Shown: positions 38,330 through 49,601 of the stretch, one piece after another | Position numbering within the stretch: the first letter of the stretch is position 1 | Layout of the letters: every line of letters starts with the position of its first letter | Assembly (NCBI GenBank): GCA_947179485.1 | Contig: OX359250.1 | Span: 38,222,783 to 38,286,782, forward strand | Source: Allacma fusca | Taxonomy: Eukaryota; Arthropoda; Collembola; Symphypleona; Sminthuridae | Length of the DNA stretch: 64,000 nt | Reading direction: 5' to 3' | Notes under the pieces: generated by a model | Databases searched by the model: none | Seen by the model: the letters and a program-made list of their open reading frames with translations, nothing else | Told to the model about the DNA's origin: nothing | Position numbers and translations under genes: made by a program

Positions 38330-41300
38330 ATGGAGTTCATACGTGCTTTGACTTCCAAAATGGAAGAAATGTCCATCCAGTTAAATAGCATGGAAAAGAG
38401 TTTGTCTGAAGTCAGGTCAGAGTGCAGTATTTTGAGAGAAGAATTTGGGAGACTGACTGCCAAGGATGATGCGACATTTCCAGGTGTGTCTGATAGGAAC
38501 TCAACCAAGATTCTTGAAGAGATCCTGATTGAAGTCAAAGCTATTCAAAGCAAAAAGCTGGAGATGGACGAAACAAAAACAGGAACATCTAAACAAAATC
38601 AAGAAAGCAATAGTACGCGATTTACACCCTCAGTAATCGGGGTGAGAGCTGGAACTCACTATTTTGGGGGAGTTCGGAAGGAGCAGAGGTTGAGAACAAA
38701 GTAATTCGCGGGGGTTCAGGAGGTCGGGAACTCAATATTTGGTGTGAGGTCAGGAAAAATGAAGTTTTCTTAAAGGTTTCTTAATTATATGTAATTCGTG
38801 AAAAAAGAAACGCCAATGTAAACGTCGAAGCAATTAACTAATTCCGCATTCGAACTGTCGTACTGTGCCCCAAATCAAGTTTTGATGTAGGTAGAAATGT
38901 TAGAGATATATATAGTCAATTTAAAATTTTGACTATGGTTTCATAAGAAAATCAAATTTCGACAAATTGTTTGCCGAGCCTTTCAGTGCTCGGAGGGTTT
39001 GCACGGAATTCAGGTACTTTTTGGCAGTTTAGAGAAGACCTGTGACGTTCCTTTGTATTATTTTTCTAAACACGACTGCTCTGCGTTCAAAAGTTTAAAG
39101 AGTTGATGTTAGGACAACTCTCGAACGCAATAAGTTTTGACTGATTTCGCATATCGGTATCCAATAGCTTATTTGAAAGGTATTAAATTGTTCTGCAAAT
39201 TAGAATCGATGTATGTTTTAACTAGGATGTTCCATCTGTACTTAATAGCTAGGCGCTTAATAGGGTTCTTTCAAGGGCCCACAACATGAAAATTACAAAA
39301 ATATAGGGGTGTTGTCGAAATCATTAAACAATAATCAATAATGAGTTTTTGTTCGAATTACAGGTCAACCACTCAAGAAGGTTGCAGGCGCAGAAGTTCC
39401 TATGGGAGCACCTAGGCATTTTAACTTGCTTTGCGCTCAATCTGAGAAAAATGCGTTGTATCTATATAAAAAATGGTATAGTATTTTCTGCTCTTGAGTC
39501 AAAATCCCATCCTATTTAACGGGATAGTTTTGATAATACTGCTATTTGATTTAGTGGAAAATTGCTTCTGAACTTGTTCAAAGTTCAAGTTTTCAGTCAT
39601 CCTCGGCTAAACATTGGGAATATGCGATATATATGCATTACCAAATAAGTTTAAGAAATCTTCATTTGTATGAAATCATGCCAAATACTGAGTTGCCGAT
39701 CTACTGATCCCCAGCTGATTAGTGAATACCCAACCTCCAGCCCTCTCAACCTCCTGTCAATTGGTGAGTTCAGCTCTCCAGAACTCTCACCGATTTTAAT
39801 GATACCCCGTTTTAAAGTTGATTTCACAGGTAAAAGTCAAGATGATGGTGAGGCTGGTGACAATGGTAATGAGGAATACTCAGAATCATCTGGGACTCGG
39901 GTTACAATGATAGAAGCTTTATCTCAAGACAGCTATCATCTAGAACGGTTAACGGAACTGAAAAAGAGGCTTACAGTTCCAGCCATTGGTGTCACAATGA
40001 GGAAGAATGCCAGACAAGATTTGCTGGATGCAGGAATTCCTCTTTTAAAAGGAAGTGTCATAGTCTGTGAGTTCAATCTAATCATTCATTTTATGGATTG
40101 GTTCGAAGTGTATTTCAATGGCTCATGTTATTTTTTATTTTTTTTATAGCGAATTACACAATTCAGGATTTGTCATTTGGCTTTGCATTTTCATTTTCAC
40201 ATAGCGGCAGGCTTGCGCCTGAATTGATTCGTGGTCGAACACAGGAGATTATAAGATACCGCTACCCCATTGTATACGTGATGTGAGTTTTATGTACTTG
40301 ATGCCACAAAACGCTTTGCTTCCCCCTTAGTCCCTAAAAGGGACAGTTACAAGATATTATGCTGCTCTGTTTTCAAGCAAATTCCTTTTCAGATTTAAAC
40401 AAAAATTGTTTCATTAACTTGTTTTAATATTTTCGGTCATAATGGCATATAGCATGAAGCAAACTCGGGATTTATTTAACTTTAACACGTGAGACGTGAA
40501 ATTGTTTTCATGCAATTAATCGCATTTGAGTCACACTTCTGTCTCCTGCAGTCCCAATTTTCAACTTGAGCTGATGTTTCATGATCCTACAAGCCCAGCA
40601 CTTTGAAATCTTTGTATAACTGCCGGATCTTTCGTAATAAAATGGAAAGAGCAATAATTTCTCCTCAATTTTGCTCCTGATGTTGAACTTGATCCCTATT
40701 TTTGTTAACCATGTCCACAATCCTCAAGTTTTTAATTTTCAAATTGATAAGTAGTTTCAAAATTCGTGGGGCAAAAGTTCCGTAGTATATTGGTTTCTGT
40801 AGATTGAAGGCGATTGTATCTATTTTTGTACCTACTCTTTATTTCCCCCCGAAGTATTTTTGTTTATACTCAACAATATTTATGTATGTGTATAGACGTG
40901 CCATGTTATTTGACGTCATGTCGCTTTGCAAATATTCGACTTTGGCAATTGTAGGGATTCACCCGTTCATGATTCTGTTGGTTACAAAATCGGCTCCACT
41001 GATGTCTGGTTGTACTTGAGTTACATTCTTTCGGTCAAAGGAACAAATGGTTTCTGCTCGTTGGCTCTAACCAACAAACGTGTGTCTCTCCACCATCCCA
41101 CCATGGAGCAGATTGTGGATGGTGGCAGTTTTTCAAGGATGGAACATAAAATCCTCAAGGTGTAATAGTTTTTTGTGTCTTAAAATCCAGTCATTGAATA
41201 AGCACGTAGCACGTATTCTCATTGAGTTTGCTATAAATGCTCTAAAAGACATAATTATTCTTTTATTTTCCTACAGATCCAACAAATTAATGACAACCAA

Positions 41301-41465
41301 GTTGAAGAAACGAAGACTCTGGGTAATATTGTAGTGACGTGCAATAACGTGTCAGCAATGGGGTCGCTGATAAAGTATAAACGATTCGGGCTCCAGCTAC
41401 AAATTGATTTGATGGAGAATCGGGTTCCTGGTCGTCATTGTAAGAATCGCAAGGGCTGCAGTTGA
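38330..41465 (+). CDS. Orphan multi-exon gene with N-terminal coiled coil, about 375-400 aa
   Basis: Two splice routes are equally consistent. Route A: 38330-38641, 39715-39763, 39830-40066, 40150-40282, 40955-41159, 41277-41465 (374 aa). Route B: 38330-38612, 39364-39475, 39723-39763, then the same four exons (399 aa). Both keep frame throughout with GT-AG sites. Residues 1-80 form a heptad-rich coiled coil (MEFIRALTSKMEEMSIQLNS onward), followed by a polar linker, an acidic stretch (DDGEAGDNGNEEYSESS), and a C-terminal half with an ordered look (LSFGFAFSFSHSGRLAPELI, VWLYLSYILS, TLGNIVVTCNNVSAMGSLIK) and a basic end. I do not recognise the family. The acceptor of exon 40955 (ATTGTAG) is a poor one but is forced by phase. 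It could be a lineage-specific protein. Confidence 0.6.
39149..39188 (+). repeat. Dispersed repeat core, copy 2
   Basis: CATATCGGT then, after about 11 bases, TTATTTGAAAGGTATTAAA; aligns with the copies near 33216 and 53900. It lies in an intron of the orphan gene. Confidence 0.45.
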
Positions 41466-41895
41466 TGATGCGGTCGAACAATGAAAATAATTGGATAGCC
41501 TCGATATTGAAAACTGCTGAAGAAGTAGAGCTAAAGAAGTAGAGAAGGCAGATTTTCAATTTGACGGGCAGTTCAGGTGGGCATACTGGGTCGTTTGCTA
41601 AACAATATGTATTTTGTGAGGCCCTTAAATTACAATTAACATCATAATTAAAATACCTACACGTTCTTTACGAAAATCTACTCAGTTTATATTTCAATGT
41701 CGTAAGCTTAATTTTGCATCAATCAGATTCTGTACATGTGAAGCTGCTCCTGTTTTCTCTAATTTTTTAGACTTATTTAAGCTTGAATAATTACCGGTTA
41801 ATAGAAATTGTGTATATGACCAAAAAAGGGGAAACACTAGAAAAAATCTAGGCTCCGAAAGAAAGTGAGGAAGATACGGAGGAGAAGACATTTTT

Positions 41896-42362
41896 ATGCT
41901 GCTATTTTTTCATGTGAGACTTTACCTTTATTGTAAAACATTTGCAAGACACTGGGCTTGTGGCAAAGGAAACTTATTCGCGTCGTATAACCTTTGGAAT
42001 TTACAAATTGCTGACACAGGAGACAATACCCGTGACGTCAGATTTACAGAAATTATCCGTTATGACAACCTGTTTGAAAAAAAAATTTAGTGCAGCATAT
42101 TTCCGGCTTCTGTGGCAGTAATATTCCACCTGGACTGATGGTAGAATCTAATGAATCTCCAAGAATTTTATTTTTTAATCTAAGTGTTTTGAACTATTTT
42201 TACGATCGCCGTGTCTTCCTTGATAAAATGGCAAGAGCCGAAGTTCCTTCTTCACATTCCCTCCTAATCAGACTGAATTCCCCCAACCTTGATTTCTATT
42301 TTCTCGGTCCACAATTCTCAACTGAGGGACATCAGATATCCATACCTGTTACGTGTATATAA
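41896..42362 (+). pseudogene. CUB-like ORF pair broken at an A9 run
   Basis: A 64-codon frame (41896-42090) and a 90-codon frame (42090-42362) abut at a run of nine A (42077-42085) and differ by one base of phase; one extra A would fuse them. The second half reads HISGFCGSNIPPGLMVESNE, which resembles the end of a CUB domain (a Cys-Gly-Ser-x-x-Pro motif after the second disulphide). The first half has DTGDNTRDVRFTEIIRYDN, which would fit the strand before it. No splice site can join them because the gap would be about 20 bases. This is either a decayed gene copy or a base missing in a homopolymer. The hAT-type element 2 starts 32 bases after the stop codon. Confidence 0.35.
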
Positions 42363-42386
42363 CTTCACTTAGACAACTTTTAGCTG

Positions 42387-42394
42387 TTGTACAT
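42387..42394. repeat. Left 8-bp target duplication TTGTACAT
   Basis: Identical to 43248-43255 on the far side of hAT-type element 2. Confidence 0.93.
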
Positions 42395-43247
42395 TAGGGT
42401 TGGCAAGTATCGCCAGTTTGTCAGTATCGGGAATATCGGTATCGGTAGAATGCTATTTTGCGATATTTGCGATAATATCGGGTATCGCCGATACTTTTTG
42501 CTAAAGTCAATTAGCACATGAAGTATAAAGAGTTAACATCAACGGAACTAGCTACTAGCATTGTTGTCATGATATATGAAAAATCTGAATCTTGTAATCA
42601 CTGGGCGATTACATGGAGAGCGAAGCTAGTATGCAAAATATTGAATTTTATAATTATCTATATTACATCTAAGACAACCATTCTGGCTGTCATGTGATGT
42701 TACTGAAATTTTTAAAATACTTTCTAATTTTCTGGAAATTTGTCAAAATGTGGTTGTATGGCATCTAATGTATGTGCCTTAAATTATATACTTTTTTAAA
42801 AATTCCAAATTTTAAAAAATTTGTAAAATTGTGAAAATTTAAAAATGTAAACTCAAGTTGCACATCTAGGGTTTATATGAGACTATCTGCGCTTGTTTCA
42901 AAATTTCTAATTGAACCGTTCAAAAGTTTTATCTCCTACAATGTTTCGAGTTAAAAACAAAAGGTGGAGATCGTCGATGAAGAGGCAAAATGGTCTAAGT
43001 GCTGTACAAAAGCATGCGCACATACTCCATTTTGCCTCTTCAGCGACGACATGCTTGCTTAAGCACCCTTTTACTTGACTCGCGCGAAAGAAATATGCCA
43101 GAAAGTACTTGCAGTTTAAAATAATTTCCATTGGCGATACCCGATATTCTCGACATGATTGGCGATAAGTATCGCCACTAATATCGCACATAGTTTTGGC
43201 GATATTTGCGATAATATCGTATCGCAGTATCGCACTTGCCAACACTA
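42395..43247. mobile_element. hAT-type non-autonomous element 2 (853 bp, ATATCG repeats)
   Basis: Ends are TAGGGTTGGCAAGTATCGCC and, read inward from the right, TAGTGTTGGCAAGTGCGATA. Both are flanked by perfect TTGTACAT. The ends are rich in GATATCG, CGATAATATCG and TATCGCC units in opposite orientation. No transposase-like frame is present; a minus frame at 42907-43344 crosses the right end and looks fortuitous. A palindromic mini-element (42969-43051) is nested inside. Confidence 0.93.
42969..43051. mobile_element. Palindromic mini-element, copy 2 (inside hAT-type element 2)
   Basis: An 83-bp palindrome with arms beginning ATCGTCGATGAAGAGGCAAA and, in reverse, ATGTCGTCGCTGAAGAGGCA. Same family as copies 1 and 3. 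Confidence 0.8.
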
Positions 43248-43255
43248 TTGTACAT
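43248..43255. repeat. Right 8-bp target duplication TTGTACAT
   Basis: Identical to 42387-42394. Confidence 0.93.
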
Positions 43256-44102
43256 GCAATTCTAGGTGAAACTACCGTATTTTGATTCCGAACAGGTTGC
43301 ATATTTTTGAGATTTTTTTGGTCCGTTTTCAAATTCAAAAACATATTGAGATGTAAACGTAATATTTTATGGGCAATTTCCTTGAGCTGTATTTTAAATT
43401 TTTGGGAGAATCTTTTATGCTCCTAGGAGATTTTCTGTGCATAGAATTATTAGAATATATTCTAGCTAGCCAATATATTCTAATCATTTAATTAATTATA
43501 TAAAATTTGCCGTCAAAATACGGGGTTAAATGGTTTGGTGTCTGAAAATTCATGGTTTGTTGCACAAGGTTTGTGACCAAACGTTGCAATAATTTGGTGC
43601 ACAATACATTTTTGTGGTACATCTCTGACCAAATGGTTATTACCAAATGATAATTTGGATTTTGTATACCGTATACCACTTTTACAGTTTACTCGATTTT
43701 ATGCGCCAGATAACTTCAGTTTGGTTGTGTGCAAATGGGCTTCAAGGGTTCTATAGGATAAATACACAGTGGGCCTAAATGCTGCATCTCATGTTTGCTT
43801 GTTTGGTCTTTACGCGGTTGAATTTAAGACTACAGAGTTTACCACGTGCATGCCGCGTAATGTCTTAGCCTTATAGCGTTGAAGAGGGACTCACAAATGC
43901 AAGTGCAGTTGCAGGCAATAATAAAACCTTAATACGTCCATTAATTCGTCGAAAGCATTAACACCAGGTAAACGTGGATTCTATTTTGAAAAAAATTCAA
44001 CTCTGCTTTTATTTATTTACAATGCGTAACAGTTGTGAGCATTAATTCTCCACAATAATTAATATATTGAATTTATATTTATAACACAGGTAACTTTGTG
44101 AC
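43256..44102. other. Intergenic and GAR1 leader
   Basis: Mostly featureless. A CCAG|GTAAAC donor near 43967 and an ACACAG acceptor at 44089 suggest a non-coding first exon of GAR1 followed by a 120-bp intron, which would put the GAR1 promoter near 43800-43900. Confidence 0.4.
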
Positions 44103-45492
44103 ATGGCTCCATTTGGAGGAGGAAGAGGAGGAGGCGGCGGTTTTAGTGGTGGCAGAGGTTTGTTCAAATTTGTTCAAATTTCCGTACAAAACTTTTTTTT
44201 GTGATCATTTTTGAATTTATTTTCGAATTATTAAAACTAATGTATTGTTGATTAATCAAGGAATGTTTGCGTGTTGTCGTTGAAGAGGCAAAATGATCAA
44301 CATGCTGTTCAAAAACATTGCATGTAGATCATTTTGACTCTTCAACGACGATATGTATTTTGGGTTAGAAGCAAATTAATCTACGTGAGGTTGAGGCAGT
44401 TCGTAAATTATGTCATAAAAAAGTAATAATCAAAATATGTCCATTTAAATGAGAACTCCCGTGCAACGGGATTTTGTTCGGCTGGTGCTCGTTAATTTAC
44501 TACCTTTGCTAGGGATAAATTTTAGGGTGATTTGAACGCACCAGACGTTTCTCCGTTAGTTAACGCTGGTTTTAATTATTTTGTATTAATTAAGGCCTAT
44601 ATACATTGTCCGTTATATGATGATGGGTGTTGTACGGCGGTGAATATGTGTATGTACTAGTTGGAATCTGTATTGGAATTGAAAGTTTAGTAAATATTTG
44701 TTTCTTTTATAGTATAATTTTTTTGCGCTGTTTTGGTTAGTTGTCGATAAAATGAAAGTTTTAAATAGTGGGATATTTGTGGCTATTTCAGGTGGGGGAA
44801 GAGGTTTTGGCGGAGGTCGTGGAGGTGGTCGAGGTGGCGGCGGCCGGGGCGGAGGATTCGGGGGAAGACGTCAGGATGAAGGGCCTCCGGAACATGTTAT
44901 CGTTTTGGGCCATTACACACATCCATGTCAGAATAGTTTAGTGTGCAAGGTGGAGATTGAAGATGTTCCTTACTTTAATGCTCCAATCTATCTTGAGAAC
45001 AAGCAGCAAATTGGCAAAATCGATGAAATCTTAGGAACCATGCGGGACTATTATGTTTCGGTCAATTTAAATGAAGATGTGAAAGCTACTTCGTTTAAAG
45101 TCAACGATAAGGTGAGTGAATGTACCGATTGTATATGAATGTGTTTGTAGATGAGCTGTAATCAGAAACGTGGGTTAATTGAAATGCTTTCTTTTCAGTT
45201 ATTCATTGATCCGGCAAAATTGTTACCTTTACAAAGATTTTTACCCGGAAATGAAAGCAGAGGTGGAGGAAGGGGTAGGGGTGGCCGCGGAGGTGGACGT
45301 GGTGGACCTGGAGGCCGTGGTGGCCGGGGCGGAAGAGGTGGTGGGGGAGGTTTTGGACGTGGGGGAGGTTTTGGGGGTGGTCGCGGTGGAGGCTTTGGGG
45401 GTGGTCGCGGAGGCGGTGGTGGGAGAGGTGGATTTGGAGGAGGAGGTGGAGGACGTGGACGCGGAGGTGGCGGCGGTGGCTTCAGGCGTTGA
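44103..45492 (+). CDS. GAR1: H/ACA ribonucleoprotein complex subunit 1, 222 aa
   Basis: Three exons (44103-44157, 44792-45111, 45199-45492; phases 1 and 0) give 222 codons plus stop, close to human GAR1 (217). The N and C ends are Gly/Arg-rich tails: about 40 residues at the start and about 75 at the end, built of RGG and FGGG units. Between them is the Gar1 core with [40 protein letters not shown], and [20 protein letters not shown] across the last intron. GAR1 binds Nop10, Nhp2 and dyskerin on H/ACA snoRNAs in the nucleolus and is needed for rRNA pseudouridylation. The RGG tails bind RNA and are usual for this protein. Intron 1 (634 bp) contains a palindromic mini-element. An AATAAA follows the stop at 23 bases. 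Confidence 0.96.
44272..44354. mobile_element. Palindromic mini-element, copy 3 (in GAR1 intron 1)
   Basis: An 83-bp palindrome with arms beginning TGTTGTCGTTGAAGAGGCAA and, in reverse, ATATCGTCGTTGAAGAGTCA. The arms match over about 30 bases, and the transcript strand would fold into one long hairpin. Confidence 0.8.
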
Positions 45493-45514
45493 AAATTTCC
45501 ATTGCCTTCTGTGG

Positions 45515-45520
45515 AATAAA
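45515..45520 (+). terminator. Polyadenylation signal of GAR1
   Basis: AATAAA 23 bases after the stop; a second AATAAA lies near 45612. Confidence 0.65.
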
Positions 45521-46365
45521 GCGTTTTCCTCCGATTGTTTTTTAATTATTTTTACACGCAACAAGATTGTTGGGTAATGTAAATAGACAAATGTTCTAAT
45601 GGTCAAATGAAAAATAAACTTATATACATAGCTCCTGACAAAAACGAGTGTCTTGTTAATTTTCAAACGCGAGTATAAGTTTGCTAAGTTGCGGCATAGA
45701 TAAATTAGTATTATGCCTTTATGACGGTACCGAAAGTGCATATAAAGCTTTTACTTGATTACAAGTTAAGTTCTGATGAAAAACAATATGGAAATAATGT
45801 ATATTCGTAAAGTGGTTTTGTCCTAAATGAAATTCATTTCATATTTCAGTAAATGCTTACTCGAAGTTGTACCAGGAGTTGTACTCACGAAGTTTTCAAG
45901 TTGTGTAGTGAAGTTCGGTTCATGTTTCGTCCTTGAACTTTCTGTAAGAATCTATTTCTACAAATCAACAAATAACTGAATCTGCTTGGGTAGTGCGATA
46001 GTCAGAATATTTGTACAAGAGCAAACTAGTTTAACGCAAGCCACCATCATCAACTGAATTATTCCAAATGCGGCAGTGGTTTGCTTTGTGAATGTAATAT
46101 TAACTGAAATTATGTTTCATAATATAGTCCAAAATGAAATCACAATAAGCATACATACAACTGAAGTATGGCAATGACTTTCCAGCTTGCGACCTTCGAC
46201 GAAATGACAGTAATGGTTAGGTGATGCTTGTACAGAATATTCACGTTATTAGTTTATTAGCGTCGTAAACAATACTGAACAAAACAAAGAGTACGAAACC
46301 ATGGATAACAGTCGACTCACATACACAAGAATCGAATTCTCATTTTTAAAACAAACTCGGAAGCA
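45521..46365. other. Intergenic between convergent GAR1 and ASCC2
   Basis: About 850 bp with no gene. TTTATT at 46253-46258 is an AATAAA on the minus strand and the probable polyadenylation signal of ASCC2. Confidence 0.5.
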
Positions 46366-49300
46366 TCAAAACTCCCTGCGTTTACGATCCGCTCCTCGTC
46401 TTCTGTTTTGGTTAGAGTGAATTTCCTTATGTCTACGGTTGAGCACTACATCTTTTTCTTGCCCTTGTCCTTTTGCTTTCCCTATCATACAAATTCAGTC
46501 AGATCAGTCAAATATACATAAATATGAAAACTTGCTTGTGTTCAATATCTTCTTACCGACTACATCTCGAGGTTTATCAGGTACAAACGACTTCCTCTGG
46601 TGCATTTTTTCCTGCCTTCTCCTTTCCATTCTCTCTCGAACAATAGCAGGATCTTCAACAAAATCGTCATACAATTTCTTTCGATCTGTGCTTCTAGAGC
46701 TGTCTTCCTCACTTGAAGAATCGTCTTTGCGTTCAGTCTCATTCTCATCCGCTTTAGAATTCAAAGGGTTATATAGCCAGTTCTCAGGTTCTGTACTGCC
46801 TACAGCTACTTCATCATACGTATCATCATATTCGTCTTCATATTCATTTTCATCATTAAATGTCGGGAGTAAACTTTCATCTACATAAGACTCTTTGGCT
46901 TCATGCTCAATCCCGCCATTTACTTGATGAGGGTAGCTTAGTGATGGAGTGGGCAAAGTAAGACTTTCTAGAATCTTCGTCTTTAGTTCGCTTCTATTGC
47001 GGTCTAAAAACTCTTTTTCAGAATTAAAGTCACCGCTCCATTTCCCTCTGTGGAACGTTTCCCCGGTAGACGGTGGGAGATCTGTTACAGGTTCGGGTTC
47101 GTTCCGGTACTCGTCTAAATGAGATGGTACACTTGATTCCAGAATTGCGTTGATCACACTTTCACTGCTGTAGCCATAATGCTTAAGGCAAGCCTACAGG
47201 GGTAACACATAGATAACTTATTAATATCCTAAGCATAGAACAGCCATACATTTTGACAAGATGCATTTTATAATATTTCGTAACTTTTAGAATTTTAATT
47301 ATTCTTACTACGGAAATGCAAAATAGGATTGAAGAAGATGCTTTATAAAAATCACGAAAAATTTGAAAACTAGGAATAACAATTCGGGCTGTAAGCCTTT
47401 AAGATTAATATTTTTTCCTTCACAAATACGTTTCAAAATGAATCTTCATTATGTTTTGTAAGTCTTTTTTTCCAGAGATATAGACTACCTTTAATAAGAA
47501 AAATTTGGCTACTGAACAGCTACAACAATTTACCTCAATATAGCGTGTGGGTAAATCATTAAACAAATCCTTGACAGTTGTCACCAGTGAAGTAAATTCA
47601 ACACCAGTTACATCTAGAGAACAAGCACCAAGCAGCTGACGATCAAAATCAGGGTCATCGAGTGGATCTAACGACTTCTTCGGACGAGGCTTCGTTTTAA
47701 ACTCTGGAGCGTTATCGTCCCCAAAATCCCTCCAGCACTCAGCTATTGCGTTCATTAAATATTCTATTCTTGTTTCGTCTCTGTTACACAATTTTTACAT
47801 TTTCGACTTTAGAAATTTTACGTTAAACAGTAAGTGATATTAGCATAGAGAAACCATAAACCGAAGGAAAAATTCTTAACTACTAACATAGAAATTCCTT
47901 GGTCAGCAAGGTACGTTATATCTGCTAGAAATGGGTAAGCCTTGGTGTAATCATAGATGAACACCTTCTCGTCAACGCAGGAGGTGAAGCAATCTAAAAA
48001 TTCATCTCCGGAATTCCTGGAACCCAAAGTTTTAAATATAGCTATCTAAAAGCGTATTGAGGATATGTCGCAAGAAAACAAATGTAGCTTTTTACGTGCT
48101 GGAAGAATCACGTGTTGCATAAATTGTCGTCTCAGTCAAAACCATTCGATAAATTTTTAAAGCTAATTGTCGGTACACATGCAGTCTTTGTGCTATATTG
48201 GTCGTCGGAAACTGAGCGACGACCCCACCGAAAAGTTGCACGATAGAACCATACGCTGCAGCCAGTCTGTACACGTAATAAAAAACAATTATTTCAAGCT
48301 CCTGCAGAAATGATTCTCACAAGCCGACTGGTATCTAAACTATTCCTTACAGCTAATTTATAATACCTTAATTCAAACTGAGGAAACCTATGAAATTCCT
48401 TTGCCGACTCCGGAAAGTGCTTCACAAAACCATGAATGGAAGCTAAAGAGTCAATTTGAAATGCTAACAAGTCTTCCATGAACTGTTCATCAATTTCTCC
48501 AGACAGGGTCATTTGCCTTATGTGATCACCGAAAGCCTGCTCAGGCTCACTTAACTTTTGCATAAACACAGGTATAGCTGCCCCGAGTTGTTCCAACAAT
48601 TGCGACTCATGCTTGAAGACATTTTCCATCATCTTGGTCAGTTCTCTATCCGTCTCATCTTCCGTTGAGTACAGTGCACACAAATCGAAGATCTTAGAAA
48701 TGTCCAGTATATTGTGCTCTACTAGCCATGATCCCCATTTAGACGGTGTTATGTGATCAGCCTACAAAAACACGAGAATACTAACAATTGAACCAATCAA
48801 GTCAATCAGGTCATGGAGTAATGAATCCATATTAATTCACTACCCCTTCTAACTTACTTTGCTTTCCTTGAAAACGCAAATACGAAGGAAAACTCGAAAT
48901 ACGAGTCCATAAATTTCACTGAACAACGGCCAAATAAACTCGTTCCTTTGGTAATCTCTCAGATGAATGTCGTATGGTCTTGGGGCTCGTAACAGGAAGG
49001 AGGATAATAATGGGTTTGCAATCTTCTTCGAGAATATTAAAAAAGACCAGAACTTGTACTGCGGTAACTTGAGCAACCAAATCAGATCCATCCGGTAAAT
49101 ATTCATAGATTCCTCCCACTCCTGGTAAACCAATTTGTCATTACTACTAAGCAGTTCCACCCGCGGCATATAAAACTGGACGCAGGGGAAAGATTCCGCA
49201 TTTCTTTTACTCTGGAAAATAAACAAACAAACCATGTCATTTCGAATCCTTCCCAAAACATTTTGTAACTTAATGGCCAAAAGTATTCATGCTACCAAAA

Positions 49301-49601
49301 CTATTCCCCCCATTTAAGCCAATTCTTTTAAATTTAAGCCAACTCTTTTTAAATTACAAGTACATATCCCACAAAATCCTGTTAAATTCCTTCAAAAACA
49401 CATTTAAAAAAAGTCGAATTCTAACACAAGAAAATTCCTTACTAACGCAGGAAGTTTGTTAACAGCTCCACCAACTTGGTCATCTTCAATGAGTCTATCT
49501 TCCAGAGGTGGGTAGGCAGATTCTCCCTTGAAGCTATTTTGGTTTTTCTTATTAGCACTCATTGAATTATTACTACTCCAGGAATTATTATTGACAGCCA
49601 T
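46366..49601 (-). CDS. ASCC2: Activating signal cointegrator 1 complex subunit 2, 735 aa
   Basis: Eight exons on the minus strand: 49601-49443, 49211-48858, 48761-48367, 48266-48096, 48016-47888, 47780-47534, 47193-46557, 46481-46366. The joined frame has 735 codons plus stop (human ASCC2 has 757). Matches to the family run along the whole length: DLIWLLKLPQYKFW and RVFLRICVFKESK in exon 2, LVEHNILDISKIFDLCALY in exon 3, DETRIEYLMNAIAECW at the exon 5-6 junction, ACLKHYGYSSESVINAILE of the CUE domain near residues 486-505, YEDEYDDTYDEV in the acidic tail, and a basic end (NQNRRRGADRKRRE). ASCC2 binds Lys63-linked ubiquitin through its CUE domain and works with the ASCC3 helicase in alkylation repair and in splitting stalled ribosomes. 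The donor of exon 5 must be GTTAGT, an uncommon but usable site, because the nearby GTAGTT would break the frame. Confidence 0.95.

Noticed and set aside
42907..43344. 145-codon minus-strand frame at hAT-type element 2
   Set aside because: Crosses the element's right border and its target duplication, so it cannot be a conserved gene of the element or of the host.
45241..45741. 166-codon minus-strand frame opposite the GAR1 tail
   Set aside because: It is the mirror of the Gly/Arg-rich coding repeat (Ser/Thr/Ala-rich product) and therefore a shadow.
46439..46888. 149-codon plus-strand frame
   Set aside because: Antisense shadow of the acidic ASCC2 exon 7; Ser-rich product without features.
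48916..49119. Alternative minus frame within ASCC2 exon 2
   Set aside because: The other frame gives the conserved LIWLLKLPQYKFW segment and splices correctly; this one is a shadow.
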